DNA from: Chloranthus sessilifolius
Lineage: Eukaryota; Streptophyta; Magnoliopsida; Chloranthales; Chloranthaceae
Direction: 5' to 3'
NCBI GenBank assembly: GCA_021018995.1
Contig: CM037596.1
Span: forward strand, 8,197,501 to 8,261,500
DNA length: 64,000 nt
Under the pieces are notes generated by a model. It made no database searches. It had not been told where the DNA came from and worked only from the letters and a program-made list of their open reading frames with translations. Of the stretch, positions 48,205 through 58,663 are shown one piece after another. A program made the translations under genes and the position numbers. Numbering within the stretch: the first letter of the stretch is position 1; each line of letters starts with the position of its first letter.

Positions 48205-49050
48205 CGGAAATTATTATTCTTTTCAATCTTTGACACAATAGATCTTGAGATCATGGCTCTATCATCATACAGCAATATTTAGATTTCATGTGATAGACCT
48301 CTTGAAAAGTGATTCAAAGAATCACGCTTGATAATGCATCCATGATCATGTGAATTTTTGAGATGTGTGTCACATGAAATCAAAGTATGACCATTTGATT
48401 GTAGGCTCATGATCTCAAAATCTATTATGTCGAAAATTTGGATGAAATGATCTCCATCAAGTAGTCTCAACCGCGATTCAAATGTATAAAGTTATGCACT
48501 GATAAAGGCTTTGAATAGGTGGTGAAGATCATTTTTTGTCTCAAACTTCAACACAATAGATTTTGAGATCATGGTTCACCATGAGACAGTATTATTTAAT
48601 TTCATGTGCTAGACCACCCGAAAAGTGGTTCAAGCATAACATTTTATGTACGCCCATAATCATATTCCTTTTTTAGAATATGTATCATGTGAAATCAAAA
48701 TTTGATCGTTTAATGGTACATTGATGATCTCAAGATCTATTATGCTGAATATCTGAATGAAAATGATCTCTATTGTGTGTTGAATGAGATGATAGAGATA
48801 TTTTTTCGTTTCAATCTTAGATAAAAATAAATCTTGAAATCATGGCCCCACCATCAAACGGTAAGATTTGGATTTCACATGACAAATCTCTTGAAAAGTG
48901 ATCCATGAACCATATTTTATTAGTCTCATGATCATGTTCCTATGTTGGGATGTGCACCACGCGAAATCAAAATATGACCGTCTGATGGTAGACCCATGAT
49001 GTAAGATTTATTATGTTGAAGATTTGGATGAATAAAAATCCCCCTCTCAT
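48205..49050. repeat. Three tandem inverted-repeat (hairpin) units
   Basis: Three head-to-tail units of about 270-290 bp (48205-48480, 48515-48785, 48786-49050). Each has a left arm (ATCATTTTTTGTCTCAA ... CACAATAGATTTTGAGATCA ... GATTTCATGTG), a loop of about 65 bp (CTTGAAAAGTGATTCAA...) and a right arm that is the reverse complement (CATGTGAAATCAAA ... TGATCTCAAGATCTATTATG ... GAAAATGATCTCTAT). Arms match at roughly 75% by eye. No coding capacity is seen. Related single units occur at about 31685-31840, 33490-33740, 49290-49600, 51050-51330 and 51845-52100. Confidence 0.8.
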
Positions 49051-49289
49051 GTAAATTTAAAAAGAGAAATGGGAAGATGCATCTGAATGAAGGCGTGGAG
49101 TGCTGCATCCGGATGTCATATCAAATGTCACGTGGCATGATCCATCCAAAACAACATCCGTTTTGAGTTGATCAGTTTGGACATAACTTTAAAAAATTTA
49201 ACTTTTTTGGCCTCCATTCGATAAATTAAAGATAAAGTGACCTCCAAACCAACTTAGTCCATTGATTTTGAGTACCTTTGAGCAAATTT

Positions 49290-49600
49290 TTAATGTTGAT
49301 TATGCATCCGATCATGTACCCAATTTTTGTATGTAGTACTTGATCAATCATTAGATTACAACCTTTAAATCAGACTGAGACTGTCGGATTTTGATGGTAT
49401 GCCCATGATGTCAAGACCCTTATGCTTGAGTGTGATATAGGTCATGTGATTTTAGAGTCATATTTTAAATTAGTGTGCCATATGGAATAAAATTATGTAT
49501 GGTCTGCTGATATGCCCATGATTTCAAGATCAACTTTTTAAAAGATTGGGATAAAAATTTATCTCCATCCTATGATTCAAAGTAATCAATGTATAGAGGT
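49290..49600. repeat. Single decayed hairpin unit
   Basis: A diverged member of the 48.2-49.05 kb family (ATGCCCATGATGTCAAGACC, CCCATGATTTCAAGATCAAC, ATCTCCATCCTATGATTC). The inverted layout is only partly preserved. Confidence 0.5.
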
Positions 49601-49793
49601 TAGAAAAGGCCCTTTTCCGTGGAAATCTTGGGTTTTATTTTACTTTCCATAGTGTAGTTTTAAAAGGAAATCATGAGAAGTTTCAAAAGTAAAACTTTAA
49701 GTCTAATTTTAAGGGAGAGATTTTAGGATATATTAAATAAAGAGAACCATTACTTGCACTCGCTTTTTAAGTGATAACACCTAGGTTAAAAAA

Positions 49794-50087
49794 AGACTTT
49801 GTATTTAGGACATGTGACATGTGAAAACGCAATCAGGGCAGTCTAATTTAAAGTTCATGATCTATAGATCCTTAGTGGATAAGATTGGCATGAAATATAA
49901 TCTTCATCTTGTGATTAAATATAGTCAAAGGCTATTATTTGATTCAACGGTTGACAACAATAGATCATATGATAAATATCGTGTTTTGCTCCAATCTTAT
50001 CCACTAAGGATCTATAGATCATAAACTTTAAATCAGACGACCTAGATTGCATTTTCACGTGTCACATGTCCCTAAAATATGAAGTCT
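49794..50087. mobile_element. Foldback element with 80-bp near-perfect arms
   Basis: The left arm 49808-49888 (GGACATGTGACATGTGAAAA ... CTATAGATCCTTAGTGGATA) returns as its reverse complement at 49991-50071 with about ten mismatches and equal length, around a loop of about 100 bp. The arms extend a further 14-16 bp outward (AGACTTTGTATTT against AGACTTCATATTT). No frame is seen. It is built like the neighbouring hairpin units but with different arm sequence. Confidence 0.85.
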
Positions 50088-51049
50088 TCCTTTAATTTCG
50101 GTGCAATCACTTAAACATCTAATTTTAAGCAAGATAAATATAAGGAAATATTAAATAAAACGGTGGAGTGATTTTAGGAGATATTTATGAAATAAAGGAA
50201 AAAGTCTTGCAATGGAATTAAAATTTTATTTTATTTATTAAACGATAGGGGTATATAAGGAGTTATTTTAGGGGTAGATTAGGTTAATGAGGGGTATTTT
50301 GTTCCAAAATTATGGAAACACAAAATTGGAGAATTATTTGTACTTTTATATAGTAGTAAAGATATTGATTAATTCTAACTCTCCGATCGACAGACTCAGT
50401 TGGGTTTTATTGTTGTGCAAAAACCCCTTTACCTATAATCACGTTGATGACTTTTCACGTGCATGTGAAGAAAACAATTAATAAACCAAATAAGAACAAG
50501 ATTTACGTGATTTAACCGCAAACAAGAACAAGATTTACGTGATTCGGTCTAAGCCTACGTGCCAAACAAAGCCCCAAGTTCTCCCTCTCTAACTCACACA
50601 CAAGAAGGGTCACAACTCCAAAAAGCCCAAAACGTCCAAAGTATCTCTCACTTATTCACATCCTTTCACTCACCAGTTATAACTTGCCTATTATTCTCAC
50701 ATAATTTCCCACTTATACTAGCTCTTTGCTTTTATAGCAATAAGGTTTTCTCTCACACTAAACAACCCACAGAGAACCCAACCCAAAACGAGCCAAAACC
50801 TACATTTATAACTGCTTCTCGTATCTTTGAAAAAGATAATCTGAAAACGGCTGCTTTTCGTATCTTTGAAAAAAATAATCTGAAAACGGACTACTTCTAA
50901 TGTATAGAGCTTCAATTCATAACGGTGGAGATCTTTCATTCTTAGAAATGGGGTTGACTTATGATGTATGTGAGCACCTAAAAGTGTGCCGCTAAACGTG
51001 CTCACAGGATCTCTCAAAGCGCCACTTTCAAAACATTGATTCCTTCAAA
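50088..51049. other. Spacer with possible LTR-like fragment, no gene
   Basis: 50490-50545 has the phrase AACAAGATTTACGTGATT twice in tandem, a wording common at plant LTR boundaries. 50818-50895 is a 39-bp tandem duplication (TTCGTATCTTTGAAAAAGAT). The open frames here look like chance. Confidence 0.4.
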
Positions 51050-51335
51050 TTAGATGATGGAGAACGTTATTTACCTCGATCTTCTACAAAAAAAAAGATG
51101 TTGAGATCATGTTGTACCCATCACATGGTCATTTTTTTATTCCATATGTCATAGATCTCCAAGAATGACCTTTGAATCATTTAACACACATCACACTCAA
51201 ATGTGATACTAGGGCCATTTTTTGAGGATCTGTGAATGTTTAACGATAAACTGACCGTGTGATGGGTGTGTCATGATCTCAAGATCTATTTTGTGAAAGA
51301 TCAGGATGAAAAATGATTTAACACACATCACACCC
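51050..51335. repeat. Hairpin-family unit
   Basis: Same family as 48205-49050. It begins AGATGATGGAGAACGTTATT and returns ATGATCTCAAGATCTATTTT...GATCAGGATGAAAAATGATT in reverse. Arms are well visible, the loop is diverged. Confidence 0.65.
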
Positions 51336-51404
51336 CACTGAGATGTAGGCGCTTTTAGAGAACCCAAAGGCGCGCACATGGTTAAAAATAAAGACTTTGT
51401 TACT

Positions 51405-51705
51405 TTCAGGGTCTATGCCACGTTTAACACCATCTAAGTTGTTTTATTTTAAGTCGATGATGTAAAGATCTTTGAGACAAAAAGAAGGGCACCAAACATG
51501 ATCTCTTTCATATGATTTGTCAGAGTCAATCATTTAATCAGATGAAGGCCTTTGACTATATGGAATCAGATTATAGAGATTGAGTTTCGTGCTAACTTCT
51601 TGCCCTAATAGGTTTTTACATCATGGGCTTTAAATCCGACGACTTGGATGGTGTTCTACGTGACACAGATCTCCAATGTGATAAAGACTTTCTTTTTAAC
51701 TATGT
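51405..51705. mobile_element. Foldback element related to 49.8 kb
   Basis: Arms AAGACTTTGTTACTTTCAGG and GTGATAAAGACTTTCTTTTT lie at the ends, with inner facing words (AAGTCGATGATGTAAAGATC, TTTTTACATCATGGGCTTTA). It shares the end word and general plan of 49794-50087, but the arms are more diverged. Confidence 0.6.
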
Positions 51706-51839
51706 ACCATAGTACAAATTTCGTATGCGCAAGTTTTAGCTCCCTATCTCAAATGAGTGAAATTACCTCTATCGTGCCAATAGGTTTTCTAAAAGCGCCA
51801 ACGTGTGCACTCCTCCTAACCCATTGAGCATTTGAAATT

Positions 51840-52105
51840 AGATGATGAAGATCATTTTTCACCCCCAATGATCCACACAACGAATCTTGACACCATAATA
51901 TTACCATTAGACGGTAAATTTTTGATTCCACGTGTCACAGACCCCAAAAAATGGGTATAAAATAATGTGAGCGTTTATGTGTGCCATATGATTTTATGGA
52001 CACTCTTTTGGGTATCCGTGCCACGTGGACTAAAAAATAGACCGTCTGATGGTACGCTTATAGTCTCAAGATCAATTGTGCAAAAGCCATAAAAGGCATA
52101 CCATG
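51840..52105. repeat. Hairpin-family unit
   Basis: It begins AGATGATGAAGATCATTTTT and contains GACGGTAAATTTTTGATTCC facing TAAAAAATAGACCGTCTGAT and TAGTCTCAAGATCAATTGTG. Same family as 48205-49050. Confidence 0.65.
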
Positions 52106-52695
52106 CATAGTTTTTGTACCTCCATGCTATTTTATTTATATTTTTTATGAGCGACATAGACATCCTCATAAACTTGCACACAGAGAGGATCCATTTTTGG
52201 TGCATCACACTGAGAGGAAACCCACACAAAGAGTGGGAGGAGGCGTGAGAATTAAAACCTATGACATGTTGCTTTTACAAGGGAAGAAGATACCAATTGC
52301 GCTGTTGCTCAACCGGTAAAAATAAGCTAATGAGTTTTTTTTTCTCCTTTAGAAAAAGAGTACGTGGCTAAATTTTGATGGCTGATATTAAAGTTCACTA
52401 ATCGGATGGTTTACATTCACTTAGACGCATGATCCTTTGGCTCGGACATGTTCCAATGATGGGTTGACACTTAGGCAATTTAGATTAATCATAAATATGT
52501 GCCACATGACACAATGATAAATCACATTTCAATGGCGTGAGATAAAAAGTGATTTGTTAGAAGTGTGAGATAATTTAAACACGATTGTTAATGGTGTGAG
52601 ATAAAAAGTGATTGGGTGTTTAAATGTCGGTGAGGAGCCATTATCCCATATTCAAATGGGATCAATGGAGAGTCAGTCCTATTTAAATGCATGTC

Positions 52696-52755
<60 letters not shown>

Positions 52756-54493
52756 TATATTGCAGTTTTGCACAGCTTGGATACGCCAGTGACCTTAGGG
52801 ATGGCATTAGGTGTGCGTGGGCATGCATTATACAATTTTGTACTTAGTGGCCAATTTTAGATTAGATTCAGCCCAAAAATTGTGTCATTGAACAAATTCC
52901 ACCCTTAGATGAGACCCACATAGAATCCTTAGCATGCATTTGGGATTGTTCTTTGTAGGCAAAGAGCAACCCACTTAAAAGAGCACGTTTAAATTGTCAT
53001 TTTAAAGAGACCTAAAATCTTCTCTTTCACTTTCCGAAAGAGTTAAGAGCACTTGCAATGAAATACAGTACCATATTAAAGTGCTCAAGGCCTTAGATAA
53101 TGAGAAGTGCGCAGAATTTATAAGCTCATAGAGATCATCTGAGCATTGCTGAAGGAAGGATGTGCCCACTCTTCGTCGACCAAATAAATTCATCCCCTAT
53201 AGCTGGTCCATAAGAATGCTCCTCCCATATTTGACTTAGATTTACGGATCACATTGCATAAAGATCACATCGCATAAAGGATCTATGTCTCGTATTTCTA
53301 ATCCTCTTAGTTTATGTATCATGCTCTTTATCTTTCATATTGTTTCATTTATTTCTTGGACTAAAATTCTATCTAGTGTTTTTGATGCCTTGTCTAAGAC
53401 ACAATGAACGGATGTAATGATTTAAAAGATGGAGGCTCTTAATCTTTCACAAAATGATTCTTTAGACCATTAATGTATAATCTAATCGTCAATTTTTTAT
53501 TTCATGTGCAGCCAATCTGAACATGGCAATGGAATAAGTTGGATTCATCGGGGATGTTTTAGTCCGTTATATCAAACTGTTGAAAGTTTCGATACACCAC
53601 TATCGAACAAGTTGCATAGATCTTGGGTGTCGATTCATCAAAAACCTTATAACACATGTATCGTAGAATAATCATATAAAGATCGTACCTTGTGTATAGG
53701 AATATCGGTGAAGTTTCGTCCACTAGTCTTTACTAGGATCTTCAGCGTTCTTCTCGGCACTAGTCCACTTGCGCAATGGGAATCCTAAACAAAGATGAGG
53801 AGGTTGTTTTTCACACGAGCAAACATTAGGACCCTAGCATCCATATATATATATATATATATATATATGTTGAATCATTCTCATTAAAGGAATCCACAAT
53901 CCCAATCTTAAATTATTAATTATATTGTGATTGAAAATTACAATCATGCCTTAAATAAAAGCTTAATTATTAGTTGTTTATTCTCTTAAATTCACCAAAT
54001 TAGCAACTATAATATCTCAAGATTGATCTTACACCATTTATCGGTCAATGGATTGACCATAGTGATGGCCACCAAAATAGAAACTTCTAACAAGTGTGCA
54101 CCATATTGTTGTGTAACAAATTTGTTTTTTTTTTAATTATTATACAAAAAAATTAAAAACGTCTCTTTTTTTAAATCATATGCCTCCGTACAAATCTGGT
54201 GTGGAAGTTATAGCCCTAAAAAATTATTATTGATTTAAAGAAAATAATAAATGATGGACATGTTTTGAGAGACAATGTTACAGACAACTTTTATGACCCA
54301 ACGTGACTCGCTGGAGTGCTTAGGCCCCACTTTATGTGCAGCTAGTCACATCCTGTGACATAAGCTGCCACACTGTATAACATTGTCCTTGATTAAACTA
54401 AACTAAACTAATCCAATGCTTGTGCTCCTCTGATGGTCAGATCAAGACCGTCCATTCAATTTAGCTTTTGCTAAGTAACTTTGTAACAACCAT
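52106..54493. other. AT-rich spacer with (TA)n tracts, no gene
   Basis: 52380-52640 repeats part of 38940-39200. (TA)n tracts lie at 52698-52747 and 53843-53868. Remaining sequence shows no frame or element that I can support. Confidence 0.5.
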
Positions 54494-54503
54494 ATAAATA
54501 GCT

Positions 54504-55049
54504 AGGGGTGTATTTGGTTCGGTTTGGTTAGTTTTGGACCAAAACCGCAAACCAAACCGGTCTTAATTGGTTTTTAGATTTTCAAACCAATTAAACCAAA
54601 CCATCACTACAAAAAATAAGACTATTAGCGGCAGTTTTTTATTATAAAAAAATGCCGCTATTAGTATTGTCGCTACAAAAAACTGCCACTACGCTACAAA
54701 AAACTACCGCTACAAAAATACTAGCGGCAGTTTTTTGTAGCGACAGGACTAATAGCGGCAGTTTTTTATTAAAAAAAACTGCCGCTAATAGTCTTATTTT
54801 TTGTAGTGCATCCAACTCTTAAACCAAACCAACTGATTCAATTCGGTTCGGTTTGGTTCGGTCGGTTTTGGTTTTCCTATAAGTTCTACTTGCACATCAA
54901 AATTTTCTCAAATTTTCAACCGATTTTTCTATAAGTTATACTTTAGTGCTATAGGATTTAGGAATAGGCTAAAGACAAGGATTAGGTAGGGTTTTATATA
55001 AAAATATGCATTTTACTTAAATGCCCTTAAAAATTAATCAAAATTCCCG

Positions 55050-55118
<69 letters not shown>

Positions 55119-55292
55119 TTACAAACTACATTCGGTTCGATTCGGTTTAGTTTCGGCTTGGAACCGAAATCAAACCAAACTTTTCGATTTTCCTTGTTTC
55201 CAAACCTAACCCAAACCGGTACCCGTCCAAACTGGACCAAACCCGGCAGTTCGGTTCGATTTGGTCGGTTCGGTCAAAAAATGCACAACCCT
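54504..55292. mobile_element. CGGTT-rich element, copy 2, perfect 10-bp duplication
   Basis: The element is bounded by a perfect 10-bp duplication ATAAATAGCT (54494-54503 and 55293-55302). Ends read AGGGGTGTATTTGGTTCGG from the left and AGGGTTGTGCATTTTTTGAC from the right. It is the reverse-orientation relative of 7502-7952 (shared GACCGAACCGACCAAAC-type ends, GGAATAGGCTAAAGACAAGG, and the (TA)n tract, here at 55053-55117). A 204-bp miniature CACTA sits inside at 54605-54808. A 10-bp duplication suggests Mutator-like mobilisation. No transposase is present. Confidence 0.88.
54605..54808. mobile_element. Miniature CACTA (En/Spm-type) element
   Basis: 204 bp, starting CACTACAAAAAATAAGACTA and ending with its exact reverse complement. 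The terminal inverted repeat is perfect for over 35 bp through ATTAGCGGCAGTTTTTT. A 3-bp duplication CAT lies on both sides (54602-54604 and 54809-54811), as for CACTA elements. The body is made of AGCGGCAGTTTTTT words in both senses, the usual subterminal transposase-binding repeats. Perfect ends suggest recent insertion. Confidence 0.95.
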
Positions 55293-55302
55293 ATAAATAG
55301 CT

Positions 55303-55850
55303 TGATTGGGCCCAATCATTCTTGGGTACCATTATACTCATCTTGGTTACTCGCTCTAAGGATTTGAAGCACAGACAGTGTTACAGAGTTGATAATTTTT
55401 TATAAACAATTTTGGAGGCAGCTTATGTGGCGCAACGTGACTGGCTACATACCAATGACATGGCCAGATGAGGTGTCTTGCAAAAATTTTCTATTAAAAT
55501 CTGTCCACCGTTTATAATTTTCCTTTGAACCACATTTTATTATTCCTTTTAATTAGTATTTTATAATACTAGTAAAATGTACGTGCAAGGCAGGTGTACA
55601 TGCCGACTAAATATTAATCCTTACTACTATATAAGAGTAAAAATAGTTTCTGTCACATTTCAATAATGCCTAAAATGCCCCTAACTCGTATAAAAAAAAA
55701 AAATGCCCCTAACTTATATATAAAATGATATCCAAATAGAATTTTTTTTCCAATGAAAATACGTAAATAATGGTACCCAAATAAGTTTTCTTTCCTCTTG
55801 TGAGAGCTTTCTGTGAGCTTTTCTCTTAGGAAATTCTCTCTCTATTTTCT
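55303..55850. other. Spacer with possible Helitron termini
   Basis: On the minus strand, 55600 to about 55566 reads TGTACACCTGCCTTGCACGTACA-like hairpin (stem TGTAC/GTACA) followed by TTTTACTAG|T, fitting a Helitron 3' end (hairpin then CTRR before T). On the plus strand, TCCTTACTACTATATAAGAG at 55618, preceded by A, resembles a Helitron 5' start, and similar words occur near 37140 and, reversed, at 50345-50365. No Rep/helicase gene is present. Tentative. Confidence 0.3.
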
Positions 55851-55858
55851 CTCCTCCT

Positions 55859-57568
55859 GTGAGAGACTGGCTATCAACTATGGATATTGTGATTACTGAA
55901 CTCAATAAAAAACTCATTCTTACTGATGATGAAGCCCTCGAAGTTGTATTGGAATCGAAGGAGTTGGCCATCCCAAAGTCCAACTGTTTGATGAGAAAAA
56001 TTCTTAGCCAAAAACGACTCAATATTGAGATCTTCAAGGAAACTATGGGTAAGGTGCGGGGGTGTGCAAAGCGTTTGATGATTTTGGAGGTAGAAGAGAA
56101 TGTCGTTTTCATCAAGTTTGAGGAGGAATCATATGTAGAGAAAGTGAAGAAATATGGACCATGGTGTTTTGATAATTGTCTCATTGTCCTAATGGAGCCT
56201 CAGGCGAATCTCTCTGCTGATCAACTTAATTTTAGTTTTGTCTAGTTCTGGATACGGGCGACCGACTTACCTCTAGGTATGATGAATAGGCACATGAGGG
56301 AGAAGATAGAAACCATATTGGTAGAATTATACAGGTAGATGCCAAGGAGAACGGTGAGGGTTGGGGAAGATATCTTCGAGTCCGTGTGGAAGTTGATATA
56401 CGCAAACCACTCCGAAGGGGAATTCTTCTCAAATACAATGGCTTTGAGAAATGGGTGCAATTCACTTATGAAAGACTTCCGACGTTCTGTTATATGTGTG
56501 GGCGAGTTGGACATAATGAAAGGGCTTGTTCATAAACGGAAGAAACTACAAAGGATTAGTATGGACCATGGCTGAGGGTGAACCAGAGAAGTGGTGGAAG
56601 AATGGCGGATGTTGGCAGGAGAGAAAAGGCAATTGGTGTTGTTGGTCAATCTTCTTTCCTTAGAGAAGATGATCAACATCAAAGAAGAAATAGAGCAGAG
56701 CACTCTTCGGAAGGTACCCAGTCTCAGCCTCCGGCCGGCGGTTTGGACATCGAACAGTCGGGGGAGATATCCAAACCCTTGAAAATCGTGTGTTCCAAGG
56801 TGACAGTTACAGAATCAACACACGTCGTTTCATGCAACCCCCCTCAAAGAGAAACTGGCCCGACGTTATCGGAAAAGGAGCTTACCATTGATGGCAGTTA
56901 TGATGGTTATGGCGGTTATGAGTGTAACGGGGATGCTACTTTTATGGATAATGATCATAGACGTTACATAACGGAGGAAACCTCTGCCAACTCTCCAATC
57001 CCCATCCCAAATTCAAATTCTATTTCCAATCAACCCAGTTGACGTTACATAACGGGGATGCTTGGCAAGTAGGAATCAAACCAAATCCATAAAATCCTTT
57101 CAAAATTCAAACAACAACCTTTCAAACACATCTGATGAAAGCCCATCTAATAGTCTGGTTGTTGCACCCACTCCCCCTATTTGTAACCAAAATCCTCAAA
57201 TCATTACACCCACTATTCACACCTCAACCATAACCGCTACCCAGTTATACCCCAAAATATCAAATTACACCACCATTCCCCATTGCAACCCAAGTAACCA
57301 AAATATCACACCCAACATGATCACACCCATAATCCCTAGTTTCAACCCAATTCCCAAAAACCAAATCATAATCCAATCACACCCAAGTTCCAAACCAAAT
57401 AGTCAATCCCAAATTCCCTTATCCATAACCACAACCCAACTTAGCAAAATTGCATCCACTAATAACCCTAGCACCCATTATCCAAACCCGAACATTTCGT
57501 TGGAGACGCCTATTGATACTGTCAGCATAGGTGAGAAGAAATGCAAGAGGATTGTTGTAGTGACATGA
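55859..57568 (+). pseudogene. LINE (L1-type) ORF1 relic: DUF4283 and zinc knuckle
   Basis: 55859-56245 is a DUF4283 segment (LILTDDEALEVVLESKELAI, FEEESYVEKVKKYGPWCFDN), the RNA-binding-like domain at the front of plant L1 ORF1. Around 56249-56530, with frameshifts and a stop, follow LPLGMMNRHMREKI, VRVEVDIRKPLRRGILLKYN and a CX2CX4HX4C knuckle (CYMCGRVGHNERAC). After YGPWLRVN the rest, to 57568, is a long low-complexity Asn/Pro/Ser/Thr/Ile-rich tail. Order and content match ORF1 of plant LINEs. No ORF2 (endonuclease and reverse transcriptase) follows. Instead comes unrelated DNA and then the MULE. It is therefore truncated or a domesticated and decayed ORF1-like gene. Confidence 0.85.
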
Positions 57569-57979
57569 GATCTCACAACCTCTTGATTGTAAAATCTAAG
57601 GCCGTACATTCATATCTGAATCATAGAAACATATTAAGGCGATAAAAGCACCTTAAATAGCGAACGATAAAATTTATTTAAAATATTAATTAATCAGAAT
57701 AAAACCCATGATAATCTTCTTATTCCAATAACAAGTCCAACATGATTAAAGCTTAAACAGTTTTGATAAAATACTAACTGATTAATGTCTCATTTATTTA
57801 AAACTACTAATAATAACTAGAAAGAAAAATAGATAATTAGGCCACGAAGCCATCATCGCCATTCAATCCAGTTTCCTGAGAACCACGTGCCGTCTCATCG
57901 CCATAGACCCATACGTTATCATCGGCGACACCTGTCTCATCTGGTCATCCACATAAAAAAGGGGTGTAAGTTTATACTT
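57569..57979. other. AT-rich spacer between LINE relic and MULE
   Basis: No gene is recognised. 57840-57950 is GC-richer (GCCATCATCGCCATTCAATC, ACGTGCCGTCTCATCGCC) and may be a retroelement fragment. The last nine bases, TTTATACTT (57971-57979), are the expected position of the left 9-bp target duplication of the MULE. Confidence 0.4.
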
Positions 57980-58297
57980 GGAAAATTTACACTTTCGACC
58001 CTATAAGTTTGCTTATTTACAGAAACGGCCCTATAGTTTCAATCCTTGCATAACAGGCCAGCTCCAAGCCTAGCCGGCTCCACGTCAGATATATATATGC
58101 TTCTCTATGCAAGGATTGAAACTACAGTTTCTCTAGCCTTTTTTTAACACTTTCTTTCTCTCTTGGATAGCAATTTCGAAATTCGACTACAGTTCGTATA
58201 ACATAGAGAATACAACAGGCCAGGTAAGATATCGAGTACATTATCTTTTTAAGTTATTGATTTCTCAAATTTTCAAAATATTGTAGGTAGACCAAGG

Positions 58298-58560
58298 TAT
58301 GTAAGATATCGATCGATATCATAGGCTATCGGCCGATATCTTAAGATATCGATCGATATCTTAGGATATCGACCGATATTTTAGGATATCGGCCGATAGC
58401 CTATGATATCGGTCGATATTTTAGGATATCGGCCGATAGCCTATGATATCGGCCGATATCATATGATAGGGTTTAGGGTTTAGGTTTAGGGTTTAGGGTT
58501 AAAAGTCCATCATAGGATATCGGCCCGATATCTTAGGATATCGGCCGATATCTTATGATG
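58298..58560. repeat. MULE subterminal palindrome array
   Basis: About ten units of 20-21 bp close to AGATATCGGCCGATATCTTA (variants with GATC, GACC or GGTC centres and GGCTATC arms), all palindromic. A telomere-like tract lies between units eight and nine. Unit length and layout are those of the array in the non-autonomous MULE, but with T/A in place of G/C at the matched arm position. Confidence 0.92.
58467..58501 (+). repeat. Interstitial TTTAGGG telomere-type tract
   Basis: Five near-perfect copies of the plant telomere unit (GGGTTTAGGGTTTAGG..., one unit short by a base). It lies within the MULE palindrome array and is followed by GGGTTAAAAGTCCATCATA, whose reverse complement TATGATGGACTTTTAACCC closes a hairpin at 58556-58575. 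Confidence 0.9.
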
Positions 58561-58663
58561 GACTTTTAACCCTAAAGTTTTCATTTTTTAATATTGTAGC
58601 GTTAAGTCAAGTATGACTCTCTATAAACAACCAATTTTCATTTTGTAAATATTGTAGGTTGAA

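Noticed and set aside
48205-49050. CRISPR-like array
   Set aside because: The units are about 280 bp inverted repeats in a plant genome without short regular repeats and spacers.
50559-50900. 113-codon frame
   Set aside because: It ends in a 39-bp tandem duplication and has no recognisable domain. Probably chance in a transposon-like spacer.
58280-58580. Chromosome end, from the TTTAGGG tract
   Set aside because: There are only five units, flanked on both sides by MULE sequence, and thousands of bases follow. It is interstitial.
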